In this document: positions 1 through 26,589 of the stretch, in pieces
Position numbering within the stretch: position 1 is the stretch's first letter
Layout: each line of letters begins with the position of its first letter
Assembly: GCA_030533445.1 (NCBI GenBank)
Contig: CM060082.1
Coordinates: 35,341,317 to 35,405,316 of the forward strand
Direction of reading: 5' to 3'
DNA length: 64,000 bases
Origin: Cyprinodon diabolis
Taxonomy: Eukaryota; Chordata; Actinopteri; Cyprinodontiformes; Cyprinodontidae
The notes under the pieces: generated by a model
Databases searched by the model: none
What the model was told of the DNA's origin: nothing
What the model saw: only the letters and a program-made list of their open reading frames with translations
Made by a program: the position numbers and the translations under genes

Positions 1-6680
<6,680 letters not shown>

Positions 6681-6800
6681 GTCGGCGGCGGCGGCACCGC
6701 ATCCTCTTTGGAAACTCAACACGGAGCAACAACAAAAGCAGCAGCTCTGTCAACACGGAAGCTAGTCTGACGTCACGTGACCAACTGTCAGATTAGGATC
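6681..6800 (-). promoter_or_regulatory. NSMAF promoter/5'UTR with CRE and CLEAR-like E-box
   Basis: Upstream of the NSMAF ATG the sequence becomes GC- and CpG-rich. At 6768-6775 it reads TGACGTCA, a full CRE palindrome. This overlaps GTCACGTGAC at 6772-6781, a palindromic CLEAR-type E-box recognised by TFEB/MITF factors. Both lie about 90-100 bases from the start codon. The motifs are seen; their use is inferred. Confidence 0.6.
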
Positions 6801-6872
6801 TTGACTGAGAGCCTTCACTCTGATTTATTTTCTTCTTTTTTTTTCCGAGGTCAGCGACACATCCCCCTGTCT

Positions 6873-7480
6873 CTGTGTTACAGATTCTCTCCAAAATGTT
6901 TAATAAGAAAGAGACGAGTTATTTCAACAGTTTAGTCAAGAAACGTTTTTTTTGTTAGGTAGTTTCATCGTAATTTTTAATCATTATTTCTCCACTATTC
7001 ACAAACTGTTATGAATGAAATCTAGGATTATATGGACAATCAAATAAATAAAACAACGGTGTGTAATTGTTTAAGACTGTTTTGTATATGCTATAAACAG
7101 ACAAAGTCAAACAAATCAAGAACAAGTATTTTGTTATCATATCCCAAAAGTAAATATCAATGAACAATAAAAAATAATAATATCTATCCTTGTTGGATGA
7201 TGAAGATCTGTGTTACAGATTTTCTCTCAATATTTCATAAGAAAGACACAAGTCATTTCAACAGTTTAGTCAATAAACGTTATTTTTATTTATTTTTTTC
7301 TTAATTAGTTTCACCGTAATTTTTTATCATGGTTTCTCCACTAACTCTAGGGACATATTTTTATTTTTTATAAACAGTCAAAATAAAGTCAAACAAATCA
7401 AAAACAAGTATTGTGTTCTCATATCCTAAAAGCAAATATCAATTAATAATAAAAAAGTATGATATATATATTCTTGTCGA
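6873..7480 (+). repeat. tandem duplication between NSMAF and TMEM241
   Basis: Copy A (about 6873-7198) and copy B (about 7207-7480) share ordered blocks: TCTGTGTTACAGATT, ATAAGAAAGA, ATTTCAACAGTTTAGTCAA, a TTTCTCCACTA block, AAAGTCAAACAAATCAA and AACAAGTATT followed by AAATATCAAT. They are diverged, with indels. The duplication occupies most of the gap between the two divergent genes. Confidence 0.8.
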
Positions 7481-7669
7481 CCCAGCAGGTTGGTTCCCGG
7501 CGAGAGCGTGATCTTGGCCATTATAGACGATCTTTGTTGTATCGACGTGTCGTCAGTAAGGGAAGTTTCCTGGATTGAAAAGCTTCTGTTTTGAAAGGCG
7601 CTGCATTGAGTGAAATGTTGGATCTTTCATAGAGATCATGTCCCTGCTGCACCGCGTCTGTGGAGCATT

Positions 7670-10600
7670 ATGCACTGGAGGAGCCACATCTCTGGCCTCG
7701 CCTTCAGCTTCGTTTTCGTTGTATCATATTTCACCAACAAGGTGAGTCTTGAAGGTGTAAAGTCCTACATAAACTAGAAGCATCTACAGCAAGGATCTAA
7801 TTTAAGTCCCAAAGAAAATAAGGTGGGAGGTTGTTTCTTTAATGCAAACAAAAAGCACCTTGAATATAAAGGAACACAGTTGAAAGGGCAGAAATAAGCT
7901 TGTGGAGCCAGCCATAGAAGAGATGATTTTAGGTTAGGTTCTTAAAAACAGAGGAATGATGGAGAGCTAGTGGAGAACTGAAGACAGACTAAAGGTGTTT
8001 ATCAGATAAGACAAACATTTATCATTATAATCTACATGGAAAATGCAATTTATGAAGGATAAGTAACAGTGCTTATAACCTTCAATGCACCAAGCTCACT
8101 GTGAAGCATGGTGATGGCAGCATCATGATAAGGCGCACCTTTTCCTTCGGCAGGGAAAGGGAAGCTGGTGAGTTAATGGGAATATTGATTGAACTTTGAA
8201 AAAAAAAAAGGAGTATGAATGTATGAATACTTTTGTAAGGCGCTGTAAGAATGCTGGTACTATCCCTGTCAAAACGCTAACCTAACATTTAATTAATTTG
8301 CAGTTCGTCCTGTCTGTGTTGAAGTTCACCTTTCCAACTTTATTTCAAGGGTGAGTAGCTGGGGGGAAAAAGCGCAAGTACTCTGGGCAGTTCTAGACAG
8401 GGGACGTCAGGGGCCAGTGCCCCTGTAGGCTAGTTCTGGCCCCTTCATTGAAGACATAATGCTAAAAAGAAAAAAAAAAAAAAAAACTGGTATGCGATGG
8501 AGCAGATATTTTCCTTTACAGTTCTGTTGTATCATAATTTAAAATGGAAGGTGGTAGTTTCAGTCCTATTGAGATAGAATCACATTTTTTTTAATCTACT
8601 AAATGTTATTTCTGAACTGAATAAAAAAAAAAAATAATGTAATTTCTTACAGCTGAATTTCTCATTCTACCTAAATCGAGATTAAAACTGATAATTTCCA
8701 TTTAGAATAAGTCAGAAATATGCACTATTTCTGCATTATAAATGTACATTGACCTAATATTCAAAATAATCTTTCTATTGTATCTTTTAGTAGATATTTA
8801 GTAACTATTTTAGCAACTCTTTTCCCCATTGTAAGGTATTCTTATTTTTAGGTAAAATAAAACTGACAGTTTAAGGGCAATAATACAACATTTTAAATGA
8901 AACAACATAAAATGTAAATAAATAAAAAATCATGTGGAAATGGCAGTTCAATCAGTACAGAGTCACAAGTAGCTCTTCAGTTCTGCAGCTCTATTGACCT
9001 AATTTAAACCATAAGCTATTATCCTTTTTTTGTTTCATTCTTTTCTTTGTGCCCATTAATCCCCCCATTACTGAATATGATCTGGGACCGCCCCTGTAGG
9101 TACTGCCTGCTTTCTCAATCCTAAAGTAACCAAGATGTTTTTTTCTCAGATGGCAGACATTTATTGGAGCCGTCCTGCTCCTGCTGTCTGGGAAGCTGGG
9201 ATGGGTGGAGATGAATCCCATCACGAGGTACTCCTCTCTAACGATTTACTGTATGGTTATGCCTGCCTGCTTTACAGACATAAGAGTCGTCCCTTTTGTG
9301 TTGCAGAGCTGCTGCTCTCTCCTGGCTTCCAGGATCACTACTGTTTGTAGGAAACATATATGCAGGTTCCAGGGCCTTATCACGCATAGTGAGTAACAGC
9401 CAGATTTAGTGTCTGCAAGTAAATATCTGGGTTTTTCACAGTTTTTTTTTTTTCTTTTGCACAGGACATTCCCTTTTTCTTCACGCTTCAGAATTCCTCT
9501 CATGTAGTTAGCTACATAATCGCCTGTGCCTTTCACAGAGAGGTAAGTGCATTAACCGCCTGCTATTGGTGTCATATAACCAGCCCTGTGCACCAGCAGC
9601 ATTCTGTTAGAGCAACAGACTGCTGCTCATATTCTAACTTCCCATGCAGGCTGTGAAAATCAGATCATTTAACAGGAAAAAAACAATTTGGAGAAGTTAA
9701 ATTCATTGCACTGCTATTGATACCTCTTCTTATTGTTACATTACAAACCCAATCGCAAAATAAAAATTCCCTTAAAAAAAAAACAAATGAAGTGCAAAAA
9801 TATTTTTTATCTACTATAGATTAAAAAAAGTTAATTAATATGAGTTAGTAGCTTACTTACCAGGTTTAAGGCAAAGACCACTTGTGATTTAGAAACTTTA
9901 GTTGCTGCACATTTCACCATGTTCAAAAAGTTTTATCTGGATCCATACCACTGTTAGGATCATTAAACTTTTTTCTATCTGCAGTATTTTCTGCCCTTTT
10001 TATGTAAACAAAAAGTACCTATTCTCACATTATTATACAGTTATTATATCTCAAGAAACATGGACCTCTTATGTAGGGGTGAAGAAAACAAATTTTTGTT
10101 TTGTTTTTTTGGGTGCGGATGTGCCTTATCAGGCACCGTAGTGTTTGGCCAAACCAATGAGCAGCGTGAGCTATGCACAGGCATGCAAGCGTTAGCCTAG
10201 CAGGCTACAGAGTGGTGTTTGGTGTTGTGTGAACTACTGTGTTTGTTGCTGCTGAAGTATGGAGGACGAAGAAAAAGAAATCCAACCACCTGGACAGTCT
10301 TTAAAAGCAACCATTTGGATTTTACCTTTTTACAGAGTAAGAAAGGGCTTGACATACTCATGCGATTTGCAGAGATTGCAACGGTAAAGTTAAGTATTTC
10401 GGGAGTACTTCAAATCCCCGTTCTCATCTCGAAAGACATAAGCCAGAGTTGTTGGTAGAGTTTACCTGGATTAAAAAAAATTGAATTGTGACCCCAAGAA
10501 TCGATTCTAAATCGAATCGTGGGAATCCCAAAGATTCACAGCCCTACTCTTATGTATAATGTGTTGTTCTCTCTCTTCCAACAGAAGAAACAGTGGCTTA

Positions 10601-13600
10601 AAGTCATCAGGTAAGTTTATTTTTCTTAGGATGGTTCCCTTTTGGACATTTTGTCTTACTATAAGTACCCCTCTCAGTCAAAACTGGTGATTGTCTTGTA
10701 TTGATGAAAGTTGAACAAACAATAACTGATTATAAAATAAAAAGTACTTAATCTTTTAATTTGAACATTTAATTCTTAGGCATTTTATGCTTTCCATCTC
10801 AAATAAAAAAAAAACAATATAAATATGTTGATAAACTATAATTTGAAGTTAGTAAGGAATCCAAAATAAAATCGTATTATAAAAATGCAGTAAAAAATCA
10901 GAGCTCCTTCCCTATAATCACATTTAAACTTGATAAATCTGAAACAAAATACAGAACAAAAATTATTGTCAGACTGACTTAATAATAAAAAAAGGTTAAC
11001 TGATTTTTTTAATTTTAGTATAGTATGGGAAAAAAGTCAGAATTCTGAGATTAAAGTCAGAATTCTGAGATTAAAGTCAGAATTCTGACTTTTTTCTCAG
11101 AATTCTGACTTTAATCTCAGAATTCTGACTTTAATCTCAGAATTGTTAAACTTGTTAAACTGAAACAAAATTTAAAAATCAGTTTACTTTTTTTTTCAGT
11201 GGCCCTAATCCTCTTCCGTAAATAAGTTTTACAGCTCAGGTGTTTTTGTTTTGATGAGCTCCTATAGTGTAAATAACTGCTGATTACAGACTGTTCTCTA
11301 CATCTCAGTATCTGCTTGTTTTGGATGTGTATTTAAGCTGAAGGTAAACTCAAAGAAAAACATACATTTTGGTTGAAAAAAGCTTTTTTAATTTGGGTCC
11401 TCACAAAGTAGGGCAACTGGAGTAATGCTGACCTTTCACAGTCTGGAGGCAAAGGTTTATCACAGATGTGATTGGAGGATGGATGAAAGAGATGTGTGTG
11501 TGTTCAGTAGATCCATAGTAAAGGATTTTATTTATTTGATATCTGTGAAATCACTTTATTCTTCATGGATACGTTTAAAAAAGATCAGCTGTGGATATGT
11601 GATATGATTATTTAACGAGGGTCTCCTAGTTTGTTTCCCACAGGACTGATGCATCTTTTATTTCGTTCATTTCAAAAAGGCTTTATTGATCCGCAAGGGA
11701 AATTAAACGTCTCAAAAGAAAGATAACTTTTCTTGAGACTGTTTGTACCTGATCTAGATATTTAAAATGTCAATGAACTTATATAACTGTGTGGGTTTTT
11801 TTGTTTTGTTTGTTTTAAACAAACGTTCAAACTTTTCTGTATTTTAAACATCCTCCCTCCTCCAGCATTTTCCTCTTGCTGCTGTCGGCCGTCAACCTTC
11901 CCCTGTATGACCCCCAGGTAACAGTTCTCCATGAACTGCTGGATTTATGTTGTCACCGCCACATTTCTTGTTACTTTCCCTCCTTTCTTCACAGTTTGAC
12001 CAAAGTGGCTACCTTTGGGCTCTGCTCCATCTCTCCTGTGTTGGTAGGTTCTGGTAGTATCCAAGGAGCCTTTCTGATGGAAGATGTTGCCTGAAGCACC
12101 TCATTGTCTGTCGTTTTCAGGTGCATACAGAGTGTTTAAAGTTCAACACAAGTCCACCAATCTGAGGTCGGTACAGCATTTTATAAAGAAAGGGAATTAA
12201 ATGGTAAAATGAAAGGATAACATCAGAGTATGACAAAAAAATTACCATGGGGAACAAAAAAAAAACAAGAAAACGAAAAGTAAAAACTATTGTGGTTAAA
12301 ATTCATGTGGTTAAACTGGACTCATTTGACCAGTTTAACATAAAGAAGCTTTTGCCTTTTTAGATTTTTTTTTTTACCTCTGTGTGGCATGGTCTCATAC
12401 AAAATGTGAAATTAGACCCAAGTAATTGAAGTCGTTAAAAACATCTGTCTTCCCAGGTTTAAACCTTCTTGATCTATAATTTTTTTTTTTTTCGGGCAAC
12501 ATCTGCTTTCAAGTTTGTATGAAGGCCGTAGTCCACATCACAGTGGAGGAATTTCACCCACTCTCCTCTGCAGTTTGGCCCCATCCCAAATAAAAACACT
12601 TCCCCTGACCATTCACTCTCCCTTTGCAGATAATCATAGTTTATTCACGTTTTTATAAAGGGGTTGGCTGTTTTATGGATGGTTCTGATAGCTTGTATAT
12701 CACATAAAATATGATTGTATTTGACCTGATCAAATTGATCAGGTCAGAGATGAGGGATCCAGAGTCAACAAGTGATCTCTGTGTCCTGTATAAGTTCCGT
12801 CCACCCACTGAACCAGGTGAGTCTGCACAGGTTGGACTCACCTACTCGAGTGGATGTGCAGAACAAATGCAATCCAGAGATGACTTGTCGACTCTAGATT
12901 CCACATCTCTGCATCAGGATATTTTTTGGTCTCCAAAAAGATTGAGAGCAGATATCTAAAAAGTATGGGGGAAAAATGTGATGGTTCAGACGTGACAGTT
13001 GTCTGTGGGCCACCATTTTATGAACTTCTAGATTCATAATTAATTTGTTTCAAGCTTCTGTCCAGAGCTTTGGTTCTTATTTATATACAGGAACGATAGG
13101 CTTTGTCCAGGATTTCCTTTCTTTTTTATTGTTGCCTCAATATTTAAAAGAAAAATTGTGGAAGAAAAAACATTTCTTTTTGATTGATGTTTCTTTTTTT
13201 AGTGACATTGAACAGCAATGCATCAACTATTTATTCGGGTAAGAACACATTTGGATGATTGTTTCATATCAGAGCCAATTTCATACCTTTATGATTTAGG
13301 TAAAGACACTGATTTACTGCAGTTTGAATGATGTAAAGTTATTGGGTACATAGCTTCAATTCTTTCGAGGAACTGAAGGAGTAGGAACATTGAAGGTGGA
13401 AGATGACGGATGGTAGGGATGATTTAGAGCAGGATAGCTACAAGGAAAATGAAGGCTGAATATGGTAGGGAGACATGCTATGACATCTATTAGAGATATT
13501 TAGCAGGTGAATCCTCAATGGATGCATAATCAGCTTTATTTGACTCCATTTAAAGCCTTGTATCTCTCTGAACAACAGCGTGCTGCTGCTGGGTCTGGCT

Positions 13601-14262
13601 GCTCATCCAACAGGTACTAAACACATCAGCGGATCCATTCATCCTGTTTGATATGTGCATTTTTACATCAGGAAGCTTTGCTTTACCCTATAGGTGACTT
13701 CACGGGTGTCTTGGAGTTCCCCTCTCTGCATTCCCACTCCTTTCACTCCAGCTGCTGCGCCAGGTGAGTCTTCCTAATGTCTATATAGCTTTAAGCTTCT
13801 AGTTGGATCTAATGTGGACTGTAATGGGTTTCTGTCTTTGCAGCGCTTTGCTGGGTTTTTTGTTACTGCTTTCCACTGTCAGGTTAAAACGTGGGCTCTC
13901 CTTGGAGCACTTCAGGGTTTGGGCTTTTCTATCCAAGGTAAACAACAAATAATTAGACAAATAAAAATAAACTGCTTTAAAATAAGTTTGTTTTCTACCA
14001 TTTTCTCCCAGGTTACTGCGGTGTTCCTCTCTCCTTTGGTTTTCTACACAGACATCAACTCTATGTCTCTGCTTTGGTAAGACCATTTATTTAATTTTTA
14101 ATCTATTAAAGTATATATTATCTTATTTATACATTAAAGTAAAGAACAACACTTCCTATTGAATAGTTTCAAACCAATTCTGTTTTCTCTTTGAACAGTG
14201 TGATCGTCAGTCATGTTGGGGAAGCACTGCTGCTGTATTCAGACAGAGACTCTGCTCTGTAA
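7670..14262 (+). CDS. tmem241: TMEM241, nucleotide-sugar/triose-phosphate transporter family protein
   Basis: A multi-pass Golgi-type transporter of the drug/metabolite and nucleotide-sugar superfamily; the human protein has been linked to UDP-GlcNAc transport. Fifteen exons: 7670-7741, 8304-8350, 9150-9227, 9307-9388, 9465-9542, 10585-10610, 11866-11917, 11995-12043, 12121-12166, 13203-13238, 13579-13613, 13694-13763, 13844-13937, 14012-14076, 14199-14262. The total is 894 nt, 297 aa plus stop, against about 296 in human. Diagnostic stretches are SYFTNK-FVLSVLKFTFPTLF, GKLGWVEMNP, FVGNIYAGSRALSRI, FDQSGYLWALLHL and GLAAHPTGD. Every intron is GT..AG and every phase closes. The ATG at 7670 gives the same short N-terminus as human (hydrophobic by residue 10); the frame is open further upstream without another ATG nearby. 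Introns hold several MITEs. Confidence 0.95.
8080..8250 (+). mobile_element. Tc1-like fragment
   Basis: AAGCTCACTGTGAAGCATGG followed by TGATGGCAGCATCATGATAA, and later GTATGAATACTTTTGTAAGG, match a common fish Tc1-like repeat. No intact frame remains. It lies in TMEM241 intron 1. Confidence 0.55.
8397..9097. mobile_element. putative TIR element filling most of TMEM241 intron 2
   Basis: The left end ACAGGGGACGTC resembles the reverse complement of the right end, ACAGGGGCGGTC (9086-9097). The interior is AT-rich with A runs and no coding frame. I could not fix a target-site duplication, so the boundaries are approximate. Confidence 0.4.
10074..10546. mobile_element. hAT-type non-autonomous element with intact 8-bp TSD
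   Basis: The left end TAGGGGTG and right end CAGCCCTA are near-perfect inverted termini. The element is flanked by identical CTCTTATG at 10066-10073 and 10547-10554, the 8-bp duplication of hAT transposition. The right side has the AATCGATTCTAAATCGAATC block typical of this fish family. A short frame from the ATG at 10259 may be a transposase N-terminal relic. Confidence 0.8.
11030..11144. repeat. inverted array of a 20-bp unit
   Basis: The unit AGTCAGAATTCTGAGATTAA is repeated tandemly on the left. The reverse-complement unit TCAGAATTCTGACTTTAATC is repeated on the right. The whole block folds on itself, and each unit also contains the palindrome CAGAATTCTG. It lies in TMEM241 intron 6. Confidence 0.85.
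12722..12746. repeat. 25-base palindrome
   Basis: TGACCTGATCAA-A-TTGATCAGGTCA: both 12-base arms match perfectly around a single central base. It lies in TMEM241 intron 9, with no recognised function. Confidence 0.8.
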
Positions 14263-14336
14263 AACGAAAGAAAAAAGCTGCACTTCTTACTGAAAGAGAT
14301 TGTATTTTTTTCTATTTCATGTATTTTAACAATCTG

Positions 14337-14342
14337 AATAAA
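14337..14342 (+). promoter_or_regulatory. TMEM241 poly(A) signal
   Basis: AATAAA lies 75 bases after the TMEM241 stop, so the predicted 3'UTR is only about 100 bases. Confidence 0.75.
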
Positions 14343-14445
14343 GCTCTATGTAAAAAAAGTGAAAAATAATTTTTGGATCCTTTTGACTATATTAATTGAA
14401 TTCATTAAATATCTGGAGCATTTCCAACGTGTTAAACCTCTTCAT

Positions 14446-14451
14446 TTTATT
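14446..14451 (-). promoter_or_regulatory. RBBP8 poly(A) signal
   Basis: AATAAA on the minus strand, about 170 bases beyond the RBBP8 stop. With the TMEM241 signal at 14337 it defines a compact convergent junction. Confidence 0.65.
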
Positions 14452-14621
14452 TACATCATCTACAAGTAGCACAAAGTCTTTACAGTCTTACACCCACCGT
14501 GATAAGAGAAAGTCACGACCATGTGGTTGTGCTAAAGTGTGTCTCCATGTTGCCTGAGCCGTAATGGCAGCAACACATCTGCGCTCTGCACAGCTTATCT
14601 AAACGAATCTGTAGTAATGAA

Positions 14622-23624
<9,003 letters not shown>

Positions 23625-23879
23625 CCTGCAGCCAAGGAACCAGACCCTGAAAAACTCACTATTAATACTATTTGCTTATAGGGTTACGAAACTCTCCTTG
23701 TATTTAGTTGCTTCCCTGCTTCAACGTGTTAAAAAAATATATAAAAGAATTAGAGTAATAAATATAAAAGAATTAGAGCAACTGAGATACTGCGATCAAC
23801 TGATGCTAACCTTGGCCACTAATTTAATAATACATAATAATAATATTACAAAAATCGATAAGGACTACAGTTAAACAAG

Positions 23880-24130
23880 TCAAACTGCACTACAACTCGG
23901 ACTTCATTAAAAAAGGTGCATAAATGACATAAACGGTTCTTACGCCAACGGTTCCAGGAAATCTCTAAAGTTTGTGAAAATGACAAAAGTTTACATTTCA
24001 ACGCTGAATTGAAAACAAAAACTATTTTCCTTTTTTTTTCAGCTTGAAATTTGCGCGCCGAGTTGCATGCTGGGAGGTCTTCTTCTGATCTCAGAGCGTT
24101 AGCCTGTAGCTGCAGCGCCCCCTGCTGTTC
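23880..24130 (-). promoter_or_regulatory. probable RBBP8 promoter/5' exon region
   Basis: Upstream of the RBBP8 start codon, around 24050-24120, the sequence turns GC-rich with GCGCGCCG, GCATGCTGGGAG and GCAGCGCCCCCTGC. I infer the transcription start here from position and composition only. Confidence 0.4.
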
Positions 24131-24159
24131 AAAGAGTGGCAGAAATAGCGTTGAATTCG

Positions 24160-24300
24160 AGGCTTTCTGACATATTTAATTTTAAAAGCTTCCTGGATGG
24201 GAGGCGAAAATGCCTTCAAACTTGAAAACAAAGTCCAGTGGATTATCTTTTAAAAAAATTTTTTGAATGACTGTGATATGAAGGTTATTTTGTTCCAAAA
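24160..24300 (+). mobile_element. Penelope-like terminal fragment
   Basis: AAAAGCTTCCTGGATGGGAG, GCGAAAATGCCTTCAAACTT and AAAGTCCAGTGGATTATC match the terminal block of the copies near 19.1 and 60.35 kb. Confidence 0.6.
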
Positions 24301-26580
24301 CTATTTGTGCATTGTAAGTGTGAATTTGAAGTTGTAGCGGGAGTTAAATTATAAGTTTTGTATTAGTAGAATCTAGAGGAAATTTTTTTTTTATTATTAT
24401 TCTACAAATACAAAATTTTAAAAGTTACTGTCTCAATGAATACTGACACCTGCTGGACATTTAACAACACTACAGACAGACTCTGGCAGACTAAACTGAC
24501 ACTGATTTGATGACCTACATTAAAATTATATTTAAAACCATTGTTTGCTTTAATGTATATTTCATATTTTCATTTAAATTGAAAATATGCTCGATGTTTT
24601 CAGATTTTTTTAAGTGAGCATGTGGGACTAGGATTTATTTTAGGCAATAACTACAGGAATAACAGCAATCTAAGAGTCAATGTGAATTCGGATAAGCTGA
24701 GTGATAACTGAGAGGACCAGGATGACACAAGAAGAAAATTAATTCAAATATGAGATCAGAATGGTCCTTCTCAGCTAAAATACTTGTTTTCCCCTGACTG
24801 AACTGCTCTGTCTGACACATTGCTGTTTTTTCTTCTTCTCTAAGATCCATTTTTCTTGATTAATTTGATGATAAACCACAAAAGATTTTTATTTTTGTTT
24901 GGATTTTGTGGGATAAAACAGCTAAGTGTTTTTTCATAGTTTGACATAAAAATGATACCCAATTAAAAAATACTTTCTTTATACACAAGACAAAATAAGT
25001 AGAGCCATTTTAGAACAATCATTATGTCTTTGGGATATGGGGTATGTTTTTACCAATATTCACAAATCTAGAGAATGATGTTTGTTCATTGTTCTTTGCA
25101 TAATAGCTGAAGATAAATCAAAAGAGATGAAAAGCATCAGTGATTGGAGATCTTAAATTGTTTCACAGATTTATTTGAGAATCTGGGATCCTTAATTCTA
25201 ATCTATTTGGCTCTGATTGTGGTTTAGAATGGAGTATCCACAAAAAGGAACTGAACAGAGATGTCCATGAAAAACATGAAAATGAAAAATTTAAAGTGTA
25301 ACAATACTTCTCATCACTTTCTGGGCATGTTGACCATCCTCCGGATTCTCTATGCTTCCTCACAATAAAAACAAACCTTTTTTTCCTTTCCTCCTGTCCA
25401 GATAGTTTAGCCAAAAAAAAACCCAACGTTCTCCATTTACCACTCTGTCTATTCTAACCCTGATCTCAGAGCATCTGCCTCCTTCCTGTGCTTTCTCAGA
25501 CATGTTCTACTGGGAGGAAACCCGAAAACAGGTTTTATGAGGACATAAAAACTTGTATAACTTCAAATGTTTGGCTTTTGAATTCAGACAAGATAGAAGT
25601 AAGTTTCTGTGGACTTTAAAACGACCAATTTTATTCTCTTTAATTCATATGGACTGCATCATATAGAAAACACCTTAGGGTTATTTTTTATCAGAATTTC
25701 ATCCTCTCATATTTGGAATATTGCAAAAACCTACAAATATCTTTTCCAGGAGTGGCGCTGAGAAAAAAAAAAACCCAAAAAGTCCATTCATGTTGCACTA
25801 TGGCTATCTGTATAGTTATGTTGCTATAGGCTTAGCGTGCTGGAGGACATAGGCATTTTCATCATTCTGCTACATTCTACCTCAATTTGCATTATTTGTA
25901 AGTCCTACACCAATTTTATGTTCTTTTTTTACTTTTTCAGATGTAATCAATGTTTTTTTTTTTTTTTTGAAACTTTTCACCAATCTGATGGTATTGATCT
26001 GGATGATTTGGAGCTATATAATTGAATAGTTTGAGGGACTATATGTGTGTCTGGTCTGAGGATCCCCAAGAATAAACTGGAATATGTTGCTGGGAGGGTG
26101 TCTAGGCTTCCTTCCTGAACCTGTTGCTCCAGCAACCTGAGGACCATGGATGGATGGATTTTAGAGGGTTATTTCAAAAGATTGCAAAAAGAAAAAGCAA
26201 CAAGAAACTTTCCCCCCTTTTTTTAAACAACCAGTACTTGTATTAAAAACTGAATTTTATTGTCTCTTTAACAATACCAGACAAAAAAAAAAAAAATAAC
26301 TTTCTGATAAATGTGACAAGCAGTTATGCAGCAAACCTGACACCTCTTCAGAAGAAAAGCATCCCACAGCATGATGCTGCCACTGCCATGTTGATATTGT
26401 ATTCCAGGTTAGTGAGATCACCCGGATCGGTCAGCCTTTAAATGTTAAAAAAGTTGTTAAAATGTTATCAAGACTAAAAATGTGATACTTAAACAAAAGT
26501 TGCATTTCTCTTAACTCTTAGCTAGAGCGTGTGCTGATGTCAAAGAGTGAAAATGAAAAATGTGTAACAAAGGAGGCATA
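24300..26580. other. intergenic, AT-rich, scattered repeat debris
   Basis: Between the RBBP8 5' end and the FAM168B 3' end I see no gene. A LINE-like 3' tail (CAGCAACCTGAGGACCATGG then ATGGATGGATT) is near 26080-26165. A reversed Tc1-like fragment with CCCACAGCATGATGCTGCCA is at 26330-26420. The rest is unremarkable. Confidence 0.55.
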
Positions 26581-26589
26581 GAGTGGTTT

